Shown here: piece after piece, positions 56,382-64,000 of the stretch
How positions within the stretch are numbered: the first letter of the stretch is position 1
How the letters are laid out: each line of letters starts with the position of its first letter
Assembly: GCF_001426265.1 (NCBI RefSeq)
Contig: NZ_LMDG01000001.1
Coordinates: forward strand, 502,450-566,449
Length of the DNA stretch: 64,000 bases
Reading direction: 5' to 3'
Source of the DNA: Rhizobium sp. Root1220
Lineage (GTDB): Bacteria; Pseudomonadota; Alphaproteobacteria; Rhizobiales; Rhizobiaceae
Position numbers and translations under genes: made by a program
Notes under the pieces: model-generated
What the model was told of the DNA's origin: nothing
Database searches by the model: none
Seen by the model: only the letters and a program-made list of their open reading frames with translations

Positions 56382-57329
56382 ATGATAGCGCTTCTGTCTC
56401 GCCGCCTTGCTGGCCTGCTTGTCACGCTGGTCGTCGTCTCGCTGTTGATCTTTGCAGTGATGGACTTTCTGCCGGGGGATCCGGCGTCGATCATGCTCGG
56501 CACCTCGGCTTCGCCGGAAACACTTGCAGCACTGCGTCATGAGCTCGGGCTCGATCAGCCGCTGCTGCTTCGCTATGGGCAATGGCTCGGTGGCGTCGTT
56601 TCGGGTGATCTCGGACAGTCTTACACCTACGGCGTCCCCGTTGCGGGACTGCTGATCGAAAGGCTGGGGGTCACACTGCCCTTGGCACTGATCGCAATAG
56701 CGCTTTCGGTGGCCATTGCCATTCCCCTCGGCGTGCTTGCGGCATCGCATCGTGGCGGCTTGCTTGACGTCATCGCAACGATCTTTTCGCAGGTCAGTAT
56801 CGCGGTTCCGGCGTTCTGGATCGCGCTGCTGCTAATCATCCTGTTCTCGACGACGCTCGGCCTGATACCAGCCGGCGGATTTCCAGGGTGGAGCGCCGGG
56901 ACGTGGCCGGCGATAAAGTCGTTGCTGATGCCGGCGGTGGCACTCGCTTTGCCGCAGGCAGGCGTTCTGACGCGCGTCACCCGCTCGGCGGTGCTGGAAA
57001 CGCTGCACGAGGATTTCACGCGCACGGCGCTTGCCAAGGGGCTGTCTCGGCGAAAAGTTCTCTGGCGCCATTCCGTTCCGAATGCACTCATCCCGATCCT
57101 GACGATCCTGGGGCTGCAGTCCACCTTCCTGGTTGCTGGCGCCGTCCTTGTCGAGAACGTCTTCAATTTGCCGGGTCTCGGACGGCTTGCCTACCAAGCG
57201 CTGTCCCAACGAGACATCATCGTGATGCAGGATGTCGTGCTTTTTTTTGCCGCGCTCGTCATCATCATGAATTTCGTTGTCGATCTCTCCTACATGGTTG
57301 TCGACCCACGCTTGCGGAGGGCTGCCTGA
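56382..57329 (+). CDS. ABC transporter permease (DppB type)
   Basis: 315 aa with six membrane segments, FLPGDPASIMLG near residue 28, LRHELGLDQPL near residue 50 and the loop RSAVLETLHEDFTRTALAKGLS. It is followed after one base by the DppC-type gene, so expression is coupled. The 41-base gap after the binding protein lacks the stem-loop seen in other operons here. Confidence 0.92.
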   Translation: MIALLSRRLAGLLVTLVVVSLLIFAVMDFLPGDPASIMLGTSASPETLAALRHELGLDQPLLLRYGQWLGGVVSGDLGQSYTYGVPVAGLLIERLGVTLPLALIAIALSVAIAIPLGVLAASHRGGLLDVIATIFSQVSIAVPAFWIALLLIILFSTTLGLIPAGGFPGWSAGTWPAIKSLLMPAVALALPQAGVLTRVTRSAVLETLHEDFTRTALAKGLSRRKVLWRHSVPNALIPILTILGLQSTFLVAGAVLVENVFNLPGLGRLAYQALSQRDIIVMQDVVLFFAALVIIMNFVVDLSYMVVDPRLRRAA

Positions 57330-57330
57330 A

Positions 57331-58194
57331 ATGCCGCCCATCGTTTCGACTCAGATCGCCGCTCGTCCGCGCCGCTTCCGAATTAGTCGGCGAATGAACC
57401 TGGTCGTGGGGGGCAGCATCATTGCGTTGCTGTTGGCAGTCGCATTGATATCGCTCCTCTGGACGCCGGTTCCGCCGGCGAAGATGCAGATCATCCACAA
57501 GCTGCAGCCACCGCTTGCTTACGGCATCCTCGGCACTGACCAGTTCGGTCGCGACGTTCTTTCGATGCTGATGGTCGGGTGCTGGAATTCACTCTCCATC
57601 GCGATTGCTGCGGTCGCGATCGGCGGTACACTAGGCTCCATTGCCGGCATCGCGGCGGCTGCAGTGCGCGGTGCTTTTGAGGGCCTGCTGATGCGCATCT
57701 GCGACGTCATCTTCGCGTTGCCGCCCATTCTTTCCGCCATGATGCTCGGCGCTTTCCTCGGTCCCGGCCGCGCGACTGCTATCATCTCCATCGCTACGTT
57801 CATGATCCCGGTTTTTGCGCGTGTCACGCTGGCGACGGCGCTTCAGGCCTGGAGCCGAGACTACGTGCTTGCCGCCCGCGCCATCGGCAACAGCCGTTTC
57901 ACAATCTCGATGCGGCACGTGCTGCCGAATATCATGAGCCAGATCATTGTACAGGCAACGATTCAGCTTGGGCTTGCTGTGTTGACCGAGGCCGGCCTGA
58001 GCTTTCTCGGCCTTGGGATCGCGCCGCCGGCACCGACCTGGGGACGAATGCTCGCCGATGCGCAAACCTATCTCGCGCTTGCACCGTGGCTGGCAGTCCT
58101 GCCCGGCCTGGCGATCGCACTCTCCGTCTTTGGCTTTAACATGCTTGGCGACGGGCTGCGTGACGTGCTCGATCCGCGTGAAGCCCGCCGATGA
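57331..58194 (+). CDS. ABC transporter permease (DppC type)
   Basis: 287 aa from the ATG at 57331, one base after the partner's stop. The motif GTDQFGRDVLSMLMVG (about residues 70-85), the loop RDYVLAARAIGNS and SFLGLGIAPPAPTWGRML are diagnostic. The amidase gene starts 33 bases later. No ATPase gene is found in this operon. Confidence 0.92.
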   Translation: MPPIVSTQIAARPRRFRISRRMNLVVGGSIIALLLAVALISLLWTPVPPAKMQIIHKLQPPLAYGILGTDQFGRDVLSMLMVGCWNSLSIAIAAVAIGGTLGSIAGIAAAAVRGAFEGLLMRICDVIFALPPILSAMMLGAFLGPGRATAIISIATFMIPVFARVTLATALQAWSRDYVLAARAIGNSRFTISMRHVLPNIMSQIIVQATIQLGLAVLTEAGLSFLGLGIAPPAPTWGRMLADAQTYLALAPWLAVLPGLAIALSVFGFNMLGDGLRDVLDPREARR

Positions 58195-58227
58195 ACTCGC
58201 TGGCCGAACCTCCCGAGAGACCTTGTG

Positions 58228-59619
58228 ATGACTGAAACCGATCTTACGATTCGTGAACTCAGACGCCGGTTTACCGACAAGAGCCTCTCTCCTTTCGAGT
58301 ACTGGCTGGCGCTGGAGCACCGTATCGATGCATGGGAGCCCTCGATTTGCGCGCTATACGGCTATGATCCGGAGTCTGCCCGCGGCCAGGCCCGCGCCTC
58401 CACAGAGCGCTGGATGAAAGGCGAGACACTGGGTTCGCTCGACGGCATTCCGACGACACTCAAGGAGCTGATTGCCACCAAGGGGCAGCCGGTGCCTCTG
58501 GGCACGAAGGCGAGCGAATTGAAGCCCGCGGCCGAAGACGCCCCTGCCGCCGCGAGGGCTCGCGAGGACGGCGCGATCGTCTTTGCCAAGACCACGTGCC
58601 CGGACTACGGCATGCTGTCCTCCGGTCTCTCGAGTTTCCATCCCCTCACCCGCAATCCCTGGGACACGACGCAAAACCCGGGCGGATCGAGCGCGGGAGC
58701 TGCGGCTGCGGCTGCCGCCGGCTACGGTCCCCTGCATATCGGCACAGACATCGGTGGTTCGGTACGCTTGCCGGCCGGCTGGACCGGCGTTTTCGGCTTC
58801 AAGCCAAGCCACGGGCGCATCCCGGTCGATCCCTATTACGTCGGACGCTGTGCAGGCCCAATGACGCGGTGGGTGGAGGACGCTGCCTATGCGATGGCGA
58901 CGCTTTCCCGTCCAGACTGGCGTGACGGCACCAGTCTGCCGCCAAACATGCTCGATTGGATGGACCTCGACATCGATGTGCGCGGCCTGAAAATCGGCTT
59001 GATGCTCGATGCCGGTTGCGGTCTGCCGGTTGACGCAGAGGTACGGACCGCTGTCGAGGCGGCAGCAAGACGGTTCGAAGGCGAGGGCGCGGTCATTGTT
59101 CCCGTAGCGCCAGTGATGACCCGCGAGATGCTTGATGGTCTCGACACATTCTGGCGAGCACGTTTCTGGGGCGATATCGAGGGCCTCAGCGACGAGCGCC
59201 GCAGCAGTATCCTGCCCTATATCTACTCCTGGGCGAAAGGTGGTGCCGGTGTCAGCGGTGTCGAAGCCGTCAGGGGGTTCAATCAGACGATCGAGATGCG
59301 CAAGAGCTGCGGCCACCTGTTCACGACCGTCGATGCCGTTATTTCCCCGACCAATCCGATCGTGTCCTACCCGGCGGAATGGGCATCACCGACCAACGAC
59401 CCGGCGCAACCATTTGAGCACATCTGCTTCACCGTCCCGTGGAACATGTCCGAACAGCCGGCGTCGTCGATCAATTGCGGCTTCTCGAAAACCGGCATGC
59501 CGATCGGCCTGCAGATCGTCGGCCCTCGCTTTGACGACATGCGCGTGCTGAAGCTGTCCAAGGCATTCGAGGATTGGACGGGTGGAATCAAAGCCTGGCC
59601 GAAGCCACCAGTCAGATGA
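58228..59619 (+). CDS. Amidase signature family hydrolase
   Basis: 463 aa from the ATG at 58228 with GAGAG upstream; a GTG directly before it is less likely. The Ser-cisSer-Lys triad is intact: K79 (TTLKEL), S154 (PGGSSAG) and S178 (DIGGSVRLP). No signal peptide, so it hydrolyses an amide or peptide bond in the cytoplasm after import by the adjacent transporter. The 3' end overlaps the convergent NlpC/P60 gene by 8 bases. Confidence 0.9.
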   Translation: MTETDLTIRELRRRFTDKSLSPFEYWLALEHRIDAWEPSICALYGYDPESARGQARASTERWMKGETLGSLDGIPTTLKELIATKGQPVPLGTKASELKPAAEDAPAAARAREDGAIVFAKTTCPDYGMLSSGLSSFHPLTRNPWDTTQNPGGSSAGAAAAAAAGYGPLHIGTDIGGSVRLPAGWTGVFGFKPSHGRIPVDPYYVGRCAGPMTRWVEDAAYAMATLSRPDWRDGTSLPPNMLDWMDLDIDVRGLKIGLMLDAGCGLPVDAEVRTAVEAAARRFEGEGAVIVPVAPVMTREMLDGLDTFWRARFWGDIEGLSDERRSSILPYIYSWAKGGAGVSGVEAVRGFNQTIEMRKSCGHLFTTVDAVISPTNPIVSYPAEWASPTNDPAQPFEHICFTVPWNMSEQPASSINCGFSKTGMPIGLQIVGPRFDDMRVLKLSKAFEDWTGGIKAWPKPPVR

Positions 59620-60469
59620 TCGGACGGCGGTAGCCGGTCGGCTGCTCGTATAGCCAGCCGATCCGTTTGACCGCATCCTGGAAATTCTCCCGGGCGACCG
59701 TCATCGTATGGCCGTTGGCATGGATGATTGTCTCCGGATCCTCCATCGTGGCAACATGACCTTTCCAGAACACGAGGTCGCCGCGGCGCAACTCGTCGCG
59801 GTCGATCGGCACGCCGAGCGACACCGCCTGCATGTCGGTGTCGCGAGGCGCGCTGGTGCCTGTCATCGATAGAGACAGCTGCATGAGGCCGGAGCAATCG
59901 ATGCCGAGGCCGGAGCGTCCGCCCCAGAGATACGGTGTCTCCAGGAATTTTGTGGCGACTTCTACATAATCTTCGCCGTGTTCCGCGTCGAGCGACCTTA
60001 CGTGCTTGGCAAAGATCGCCGAACCGTCTTCCAGCATCGCATAGTGGTTGCCGCGCGCCTCGGTCGCGCCGACAATCCGCACCCGGCTCCCCATAGACAG
60101 GATGGCCTTGTACGGTTTGCGCAGTTCCGGCTCCTGATAGAGAAAGGTCCTCTGCACCGTAACGATATGGGTAGGAGCAGGCTCCGTCTCGTTAAGCGCA
60201 TTTTCCTGCAGATATCCGACATAGCCATCGGACGCAGCCTTGACCCAGCACCAACCGTTCGCGCGGTCGAATACGGTGACGACTTCGCCAAGCAGCAGTT
60301 CGGTATCGACCCCCCTGGCGAGATCCGGTGCAGGTCGCAAGCCGACGACCGGCACCGCGACGCGGGCCGGCGTGCCGGTTACGAAACGCAGTGCTTCGAC
60401 GCGGCCTTCGAGGCTGGCGTCGGCAAGATCCGGGCGATAGGCGTGGAGGCGGCGGTCGAGCATCGTCAT
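59612..60469 (-). CDS. NlpC/P60 family peptidoglycan-peptide hydrolase with SH3 domains
   Basis: 285 aa. The N-terminal half has bacterial SH3-like segments (GWCWVKAASDGYVGYLQ near residue 72). The C-terminal NlpC/P60 domain has catalytic C192 in GIDCSGL and H238 in KGHVAT. No signal peptide, as in cytoplasmic homologues that cut gamma-D-Glu-diamino-acid bonds of imported murein peptides. It follows the MarR gene by 10 bases; with the M17 peptidase gene it forms a minus-strand operon. Confidence 0.88.
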   Translation of the reverse strand: MTMLDRRLHAYRPDLADASLEGRVEALRFVTGTPARVAVPVVGLRPAPDLARGVDTELLLGEVVTVFDRANGWCWVKAASDGYVGYLQENALNETEPAPTHIVTVQRTFLYQEPELRKPYKAILSMGSRVRIVGATEARGNHYAMLEDGSAIFAKHVRSLDAEHGEDYVEVATKFLETPYLWGGRSGLGIDCSGLMQLSLSMTGTSAPRDTDMQAVSLGVPIDRDELRRGDLVFWKGHVATMEDPETIIHANGHTMTVARENFQDAVKRIGWLYEQPTGYRRPII

Positions 60470-60479
60470 GTCATTCCTC

Positions 60480-60887
60480 TCAAGGCGTCACACGGCGGCC
60501 ATGTTTGCGCACCAGATCGCCCAGTTTCTCCAGATAGAGCGCGCCGCCAACGGTGCGCTTTATCACGACGTTTCTTTTGTCGCGTTCGTCGCGCGCTCGA
60601 TCGACTAAACCCATCTGACCCATCGTGTCCAGCGCCCGGGTGATGACCGGCTTGGTCACGTTCAGCGTCGCCGCCAGTCCGCGCACTGTATGCGGCGGCG
60701 GCAGGAGATAGATATGCAGCAGGATGGCCATCTGGCGCAACGTCAAATCGCGGTCGTCGTGGCGTACCTGATCGAGTGCCACGCCATGCCACAACCCAAG
60801 CGCCTGCGAGGCAGTCAGTTCGATCGCCACAGCTTCTCCCGAAATTCGTCGCGCTAGTGTTTCATTTTCAGGCCGCTCGATGCGCAA
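60480..60887 (-). CDS. MarR family transcriptional regulator
   Basis: 135 aa. The winged helix is in the middle (LTLRQMAILLHIYLLPPPHTVRGLAATLNVTKPVITRALDTM), followed by a basic wing (DERDKRNVVIKRT). It lies between the M17 aminopeptidase and NlpC/P60 genes on the same strand, so it probably regulates this small peptidase operon. The N-terminal 20 residues are poorly conserved-looking and the start is moderately certain. Confidence 0.85.
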   Translation of the reverse strand: MRIERPENETLARRISGEAVAIELTASQALGLWHGVALDQVRHDDRDLTLRQMAILLHIYLLPPPHTVRGLAATLNVTKPVITRALDTMGQMGLVDRARDERDKRNVVIKRTVGGALYLEKLGDLVRKHGRRVTP

Positions 60888-60944
60888 TGCAACGGGGCGA
60901 CAAATCTGCCGCCCCGTAAAGTGAATAAAATTCTAACAATCGTC

Positions 60945-62333
60945 TCAGCGCACGCTTTGGCGAATGTGTTGATAGAGCGCCCGGATCGCCTGCGCTTCGC
61001 CACCTCCCGGCGAATGGGGCCGCTCCGAGGGAGCCCAGCCGTAGATGTCGAAATGTGCCCAGCTTTTCGTTTTGCTGACGAAACACTTCAGGAACAGGGC
61101 GGCAGTGATGGCTCCCGCCATGCCGCCCGCCGGCGCGTTGGTGATGTCTGCGAACTTTGCCCGGATATCCTTTTCGTAGCCGGCATAGAGCGGAAGCTGC
61201 CAAAGCGGGTCGTCCGTCTCCAGGCTGGCGTCTGTCAGAGCATGTGCGAGATCCGCATCGTCCGTGAAGAACGGCGGCACGTCGGGACCCAGTGCTACCC
61301 GTGCGGCACCGGTCAGCGTTGCCATATCGATAAGCAGGTCCGGTGCGTCTTCATCGGCATAAGCGAGAGCGTCGGCCAGAATCAATCGGCCCTCGGCGTC
61401 GGTATTGTCGATCTGGACCGTCAATCCCTTGCGGCTTCTGTAGATATCGCCCGGGCGGAATGCGTTCGACGATATCGAATTCTCGACCACGGGAACGATG
61501 ACACGCAGGTCGACCTTGAGCTTCGCATCCATGATCATCAACGCCAGGCCCATGACATTTGCGGCGCCGCCCATGTCCTTCTTCATCAGCAGCATGGAAG
61601 AGGCTGGCTTGATGTCGAGGCCGCCGGTGTCGAAGCAGACACCCTTGCCGACGAGCGTAATCTTGCGATGCCCCTTCTTGCCCCAGCGCAGCTCAAGCAG
61701 GCGCGGTGCATCTGCGCTGGCGCGACCGACGGTGTGGACCAGCGGAAAGTTCTGCCTGAGATCTTCGCCGCTGACGACGGAAATATCGGCCTTGTAGTGA
61801 GCCGCCAGGCCGCGGAATGCGGCCTCCAACTCGTTTGGACCCATGTCGTTCGTGGGAGTGTTGATCAGATCGCGGGCGAGGAACACCCCGGCGAGTTGGC
61901 GCTTGATATCCGCACCATCCGCATCGCGCGGAATCATCAGCGTCGCTGCGGCGGATTTCTCTGACTTGTAGCGATCGAATCGGTAGCTGCCGAGGCCGAA
62001 GCCCAACGAGAGGCGGTTCGCCGTCAGCGGAGCGGTTTCGATATGCCAGTCACCCGCCGGGAGAGCGCGCGCGAGTTTGCCGGTGATATAGGGCTGCTCG
62101 GAAGGATTGGTGCCAAGCCCGAAGAGGGCGCCACCGAGATGGCCTTCTGCAGTGGGGATCAGCAGCAGCGAACCGCTTTCCGCCTTGTAGCCCGCCTTCT
62201 TGGCCCAATCCAGTGCAATCGGATCGATCGTACCGGTTTCGATGTGCGCGGGGGTTACCGCGAAGATCGGCAGCGTTGAACCGCCTTTTGTATTAAACCG
62301 GGTCGGTCTCTCGATGAACTGATAGGGGGCCAT
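60945..62333 (-). CDS. M17 leucyl aminopeptidase family protein
   Basis: 462 aa from the ATG at 62333 with GGAAG upstream. The metal-binding/catalytic motifs of M17 are present: VGKGVCFDTGGLDIKP with its Lys and Asp, and NTDAEGRLILADAL. It removes N-terminal residues from peptides in the cytoplasm using two metal ions. Gene order with MarR and NlpC/P60 suggests a shared peptide-degrading role. Confidence 0.93.
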   Translation of the reverse strand: MAPYQFIERPTRFNTKGGSTLPIFAVTPAHIETGTIDPIALDWAKKAGYKAESGSLLLIPTAEGHLGGALFGLGTNPSEQPYITGKLARALPAGDWHIETAPLTANRLSLGFGLGSYRFDRYKSEKSAAATLMIPRDADGADIKRQLAGVFLARDLINTPTNDMGPNELEAAFRGLAAHYKADISVVSGEDLRQNFPLVHTVGRASADAPRLLELRWGKKGHRKITLVGKGVCFDTGGLDIKPASSMLLMKKDMGGAANVMGLALMIMDAKLKVDLRVIVPVVENSISSNAFRPGDIYRSRKGLTVQIDNTDAEGRLILADALAYADEDAPDLLIDMATLTGAARVALGPDVPPFFTDDADLAHALTDASLETDDPLWQLPLYAGYEKDIRAKFADITNAPAGGMAGAITAALFLKCFVSKTKSWAHFDIYGWAPSERPHSPGGGEAQAIRALYQHIRQSVR

Positions 62334-62363
62334 TTTCTTCCTTCGGGCATCCGGGAATCGCAT

Positions 62364-62379
62364 CTTAACGGTCCGTTAG
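62364..62379. repeat. 16-bp inverted motif, copy 2 (CtrA-box-like)
   Basis: CTTAACGGTCCGTTAG is the exact reverse complement of 44292-44307. It contains TTAA-N7-TTAG, and a further TTAAC follows at 62382-62386. It lies in the divergent gap, 31 bases before the M17 gene and 95 bases before the TadD-like gene. Confidence 0.4.
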
Positions 62380-62474
62380 GGTTAACAGACTATTGCTGGA
62401 GTGAAGATTGCGTCAGAGCCTTTCCCTGTTCCGTTTCTAGGTCAGACGCCAATTTCGGATCTCAGGGACCCTCC

Positions 62475-63302
62475 ATGCCTGCTTCGGCCTACAGTTCGAT
62501 CAAAACCCGCATATTCCAGGCTGCTGCAACCGCGATGGTCGTCTTGACCCTAGCTAGTTGTACGACGACCAAAGACAAGATGACTACCGGATCGGTCCCG
62601 AAGTTGACCAAACCGGTCGAGGCCATGGACGACACCGAGGTACGCAGCGCTATTGACCGCGTCGGCCAGGCTTATGAGAAAAACCCGCGCGACGCCGTCA
62701 ACGGCGTGAACTATGCGAACCTCTTGCGCACTGCAGGCCGGGATGCACAGGCACTTGCCGTCATGCAACAGGTCGCAATCGCCAACCCGACGGATCGAAA
62801 CGTCCTTGCTGCCTACGGCAAGGCGCAGGCGGCGGCCGGTCAGTTGCAGCAGGCGCTCAACACGATCGGCCGTGCCCAGACACCCGATCGTCCCGACTGG
62901 AAGCTGATCTCTGCAGAAGGCGCGATCCTGGATCAGCTCGGCCGCTCAGCCGAGGCGCGTCAGCGGTATCGTGATGCACTCGATATACAGCCGACAGAAC
63001 CCTCGATCCTTTCCAACCTGGGTATGTCCTACGTGCTGACCGGCGATCCACGCACCGCCGAAACCTATCTTCGCCAGGCCGTCGGTCAGCCCTCCGCAGA
63101 CAGCCGAGTCCGCCAGAATCTTGCGCTTGTTGTCGGATTGCAGGGTCGCTTCCCGGAGGCTGAGGAAATTGCGCTGCGCGAAATGTCGCAACAACAGGCC
63201 GACGCCAACGTCGCCTATCTGCGCTCGATGCTGTCCCAGCAAAATTCATGGCAGAAGCTTGCCGCAAAGGACAATGGCAACGCCAGCACCGGAACGAACT
63301 GA
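62475..63302 (+). CDS. TPR-repeat lipoprotein, TadD-like
   Basis: 275 aa. The N-terminal signal ends with lipobox LASC (Cys29), so it is a lipoprotein. Four or more tetratricopeptide-like repeats follow from about residue 55 (NYANLLRTAGRDAQAL, YGKAQAAAGQLQQAL, ILSNLGMSYVLTGDPRTAETYLRQAV). TadD proteins serve Flp/Tad pilus assembly. No other tad gene is in the window, so this is a stand-alone paralogue or a different TPR lipoprotein. AGGGA upstream supports the start. Confidence 0.78.
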   Translation: MPASAYSSIKTRIFQAAATAMVVLTLASCTTTKDKMTTGSVPKLTKPVEAMDDTEVRSAIDRVGQAYEKNPRDAVNGVNYANLLRTAGRDAQALAVMQQVAIANPTDRNVLAAYGKAQAAAGQLQQALNTIGRAQTPDRPDWKLISAEGAILDQLGRSAEARQRYRDALDIQPTEPSILSNLGMSYVLTGDPRTAETYLRQAVGQPSADSRVRQNLALVVGLQGRFPEAEEIALREMSQQQADANVAYLRSMLSQQNSWQKLAAKDNGNASTGTN

Positions 63303-63476
63303 CGGTTTTGCCAGCCGCTCGGGCGAATGAGTATTGGGACAACAATCGGATTGCGGTCGTTCTTGCGCCCGACAATCTTCGGTCGGCCGCGATATAACCG
63401 TTCCTTCACTACGTCACTTCACCTGATCTTTGAGCTTTTTTGAAATGCGTAAGGCACTCAAGGAAGTGAGGTCAGT

Positions 63477-63686
63477 ATGAAAGAGCTTGAAGTTTCATCG
63501 CGGATCATCAGGTCCGTCTATTATAGCCAGGAGGACGGCGGGCTGCGCATATGCTTCAAAAATGGAGAAGAGCGGCTCTTTACCGGAGTGACCGAAGAGG
63601 CCGCCACGGCACTGGTCGATGCACCGTCGCCGGGCCAACACTACATCGATTACATCCGGCATCAATTCAAGCGGGTTGCCTATTGA
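63477..63686 (+). CDS. KTSC domain small protein
   Basis: 69 aa. The whole protein matches the KTSC domain pattern: SSRIIRSVYYSQEDGGLRICFKNGEERLFTGV and a C-terminal YIRHQFKRVAY. It is a short cytoplasmic domain of unknown function, sometimes found beside nucleic-acid-related proteins. GAGG upstream supports the ATG. Confidence 0.8.
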   Translation: MKELEVSSRIIRSVYYSQEDGGLRICFKNGEERLFTGVTEEAATALVDAPSPGQHYIDYIRHQFKRVAY

Positions 63687-63836
63687 GGCTGCAGGCGTGG
63701 CGGCGCCAGGTATCCCAATGGATAGTCTCGGGTGGCCGATAGCGTCGACCATTGGCTCGAAGGCGTATCGCCTTTTTGCCACGGTCCCAGGACCGACGGA
63801 CCAGCGTATCCTGTTCGCGCTGGGAGGGACATCACC

Positions 63837-64000
63837 ATGGTGGGCGAAGGCTGGAAGGTAAATGTTGCCGTGGGCGACACGCAGCAATTTCTGATTGGGT
63901 GCCCCAAGGATGCGCTTGAATTTCTGGATCGACACTGGCCTTGCGACGGCGGACCCCTTCACAGTCGAGCTCGCCTCAAATGCCAGGCGAGTGACATGCG
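63837..64000 (+). CDS. DUF982 family protein, 3'-truncated by the window
   Basis: ATG at 63837 with GGAGGG 8 bases upstream opens a frame that runs off the right edge (54 codons visible). The pattern WKVNVAVGDTQQFLIGCPKDALEFLDRHWP fits DUF982, a small protein family abundant in rhizobia. Its function is unknown. A minus-strand frame covering the same bases lacks any such match. Confidence 0.7.
   Translation, partial: MVGEGWKVNVAVGDTQQFLIGCPKDALEFLDRHWPCDGGPLHSRARLKCQASDM

Noticed and set aside
63495-63962. 155-aa minus-strand open frame across the KTSC and DUF982 region
   Set aside because: Both plus-strand genes match known small domains and have ribosome-binding sites, while this frame matches nothing.

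Overview
The window is GC-rich, densely packed bacterial DNA. It looks like Rhizobiaceae (Rhizobium/Agrobacterium group). The evidence is the number of high-affinity ABC uptake operons (eight transporter sets or parts of sets), rhizobial families such as DUF2291, DUF982, KTSC and an NrsF-type anti-sigma factor, an alphaproteobacterial IS5 remnant, and frequent ATGA/GTGA coupled starts. No rRNA, tRNA, CRISPR, prophage or replication origin was seen. I made no database search. Names rest on motifs, length and context.

Left part (1-33 kb) is a run of catabolic operons. 1-9.0 kb: a probable D-apiose operon with a DUF1537 kinase (cut by the window edge), D-apionate oxidoisomerase, a ribose-type ABC importer with a DUF2291 lipoprotein, D-apiose dehydrogenase and a probable D-apionate lactonase. 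9.4-10.2 kb: exonuclease III. 10.9-18.2 kb: a LacI repressor with twin operators, a MalFGK-type importer and an intracellular GH127 beta-L-arabinofuranosidase. 18.5-23.6 kb: a complete family-5 (peptide/opine/nickel-like) importer. 23.9-25.9 kb: two oxidoreductases. 26.0-33.1 kb: an organosulfur divergon, with a sulfonate-type ABC importer and DszA/NtaA-type monooxygenase on the minus strand facing a nitroreductase and an SsuD-type monooxygenase on the plus strand.

Middle (33.7-47.8 kb): a six-gene minus-strand operon for glycerophosphodiester-type uptake (UgpBAEC-like importer, GDPD phosphodiesterase, RpiR regulator), with a broken IS5 element upstream of it. Then come a small membrane protein, an ECF sigma/NrsF anti-sigma pair with a recognisable autoregulatory promoter, a secreted small protein, and a polysaccharide locus (Wzz/GumC-like protein, GH5 glucanase, O-antigen ligase/polymerase-like protein, acyltransferase).

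Right part (47.9-64 kb): purU, then a three-domain kinase/M23-like/class-III-aminotransferase fusion, a 64-aa protein with a strong terminator, a P1 (DmpA-type) aminopeptidase, a LysR regulator, a dipeptide-type importer that lacks ATPases, an amidase, and an opposing group of NlpC/P60 hydrolase, MarR regulator and M17 aminopeptidase. Together these suggest use of unusual peptides, possibly murein-derived or D-amino-acid-containing. The end holds a TadD-like TPR lipoprotein, a KTSC protein and the start of a DUF982 gene.

Recurrent themes: stem-loops sit right after three separate binding-protein genes, and an identical 16-bp inverted motif lies upstream of both the GH5 and the TadD-like genes.
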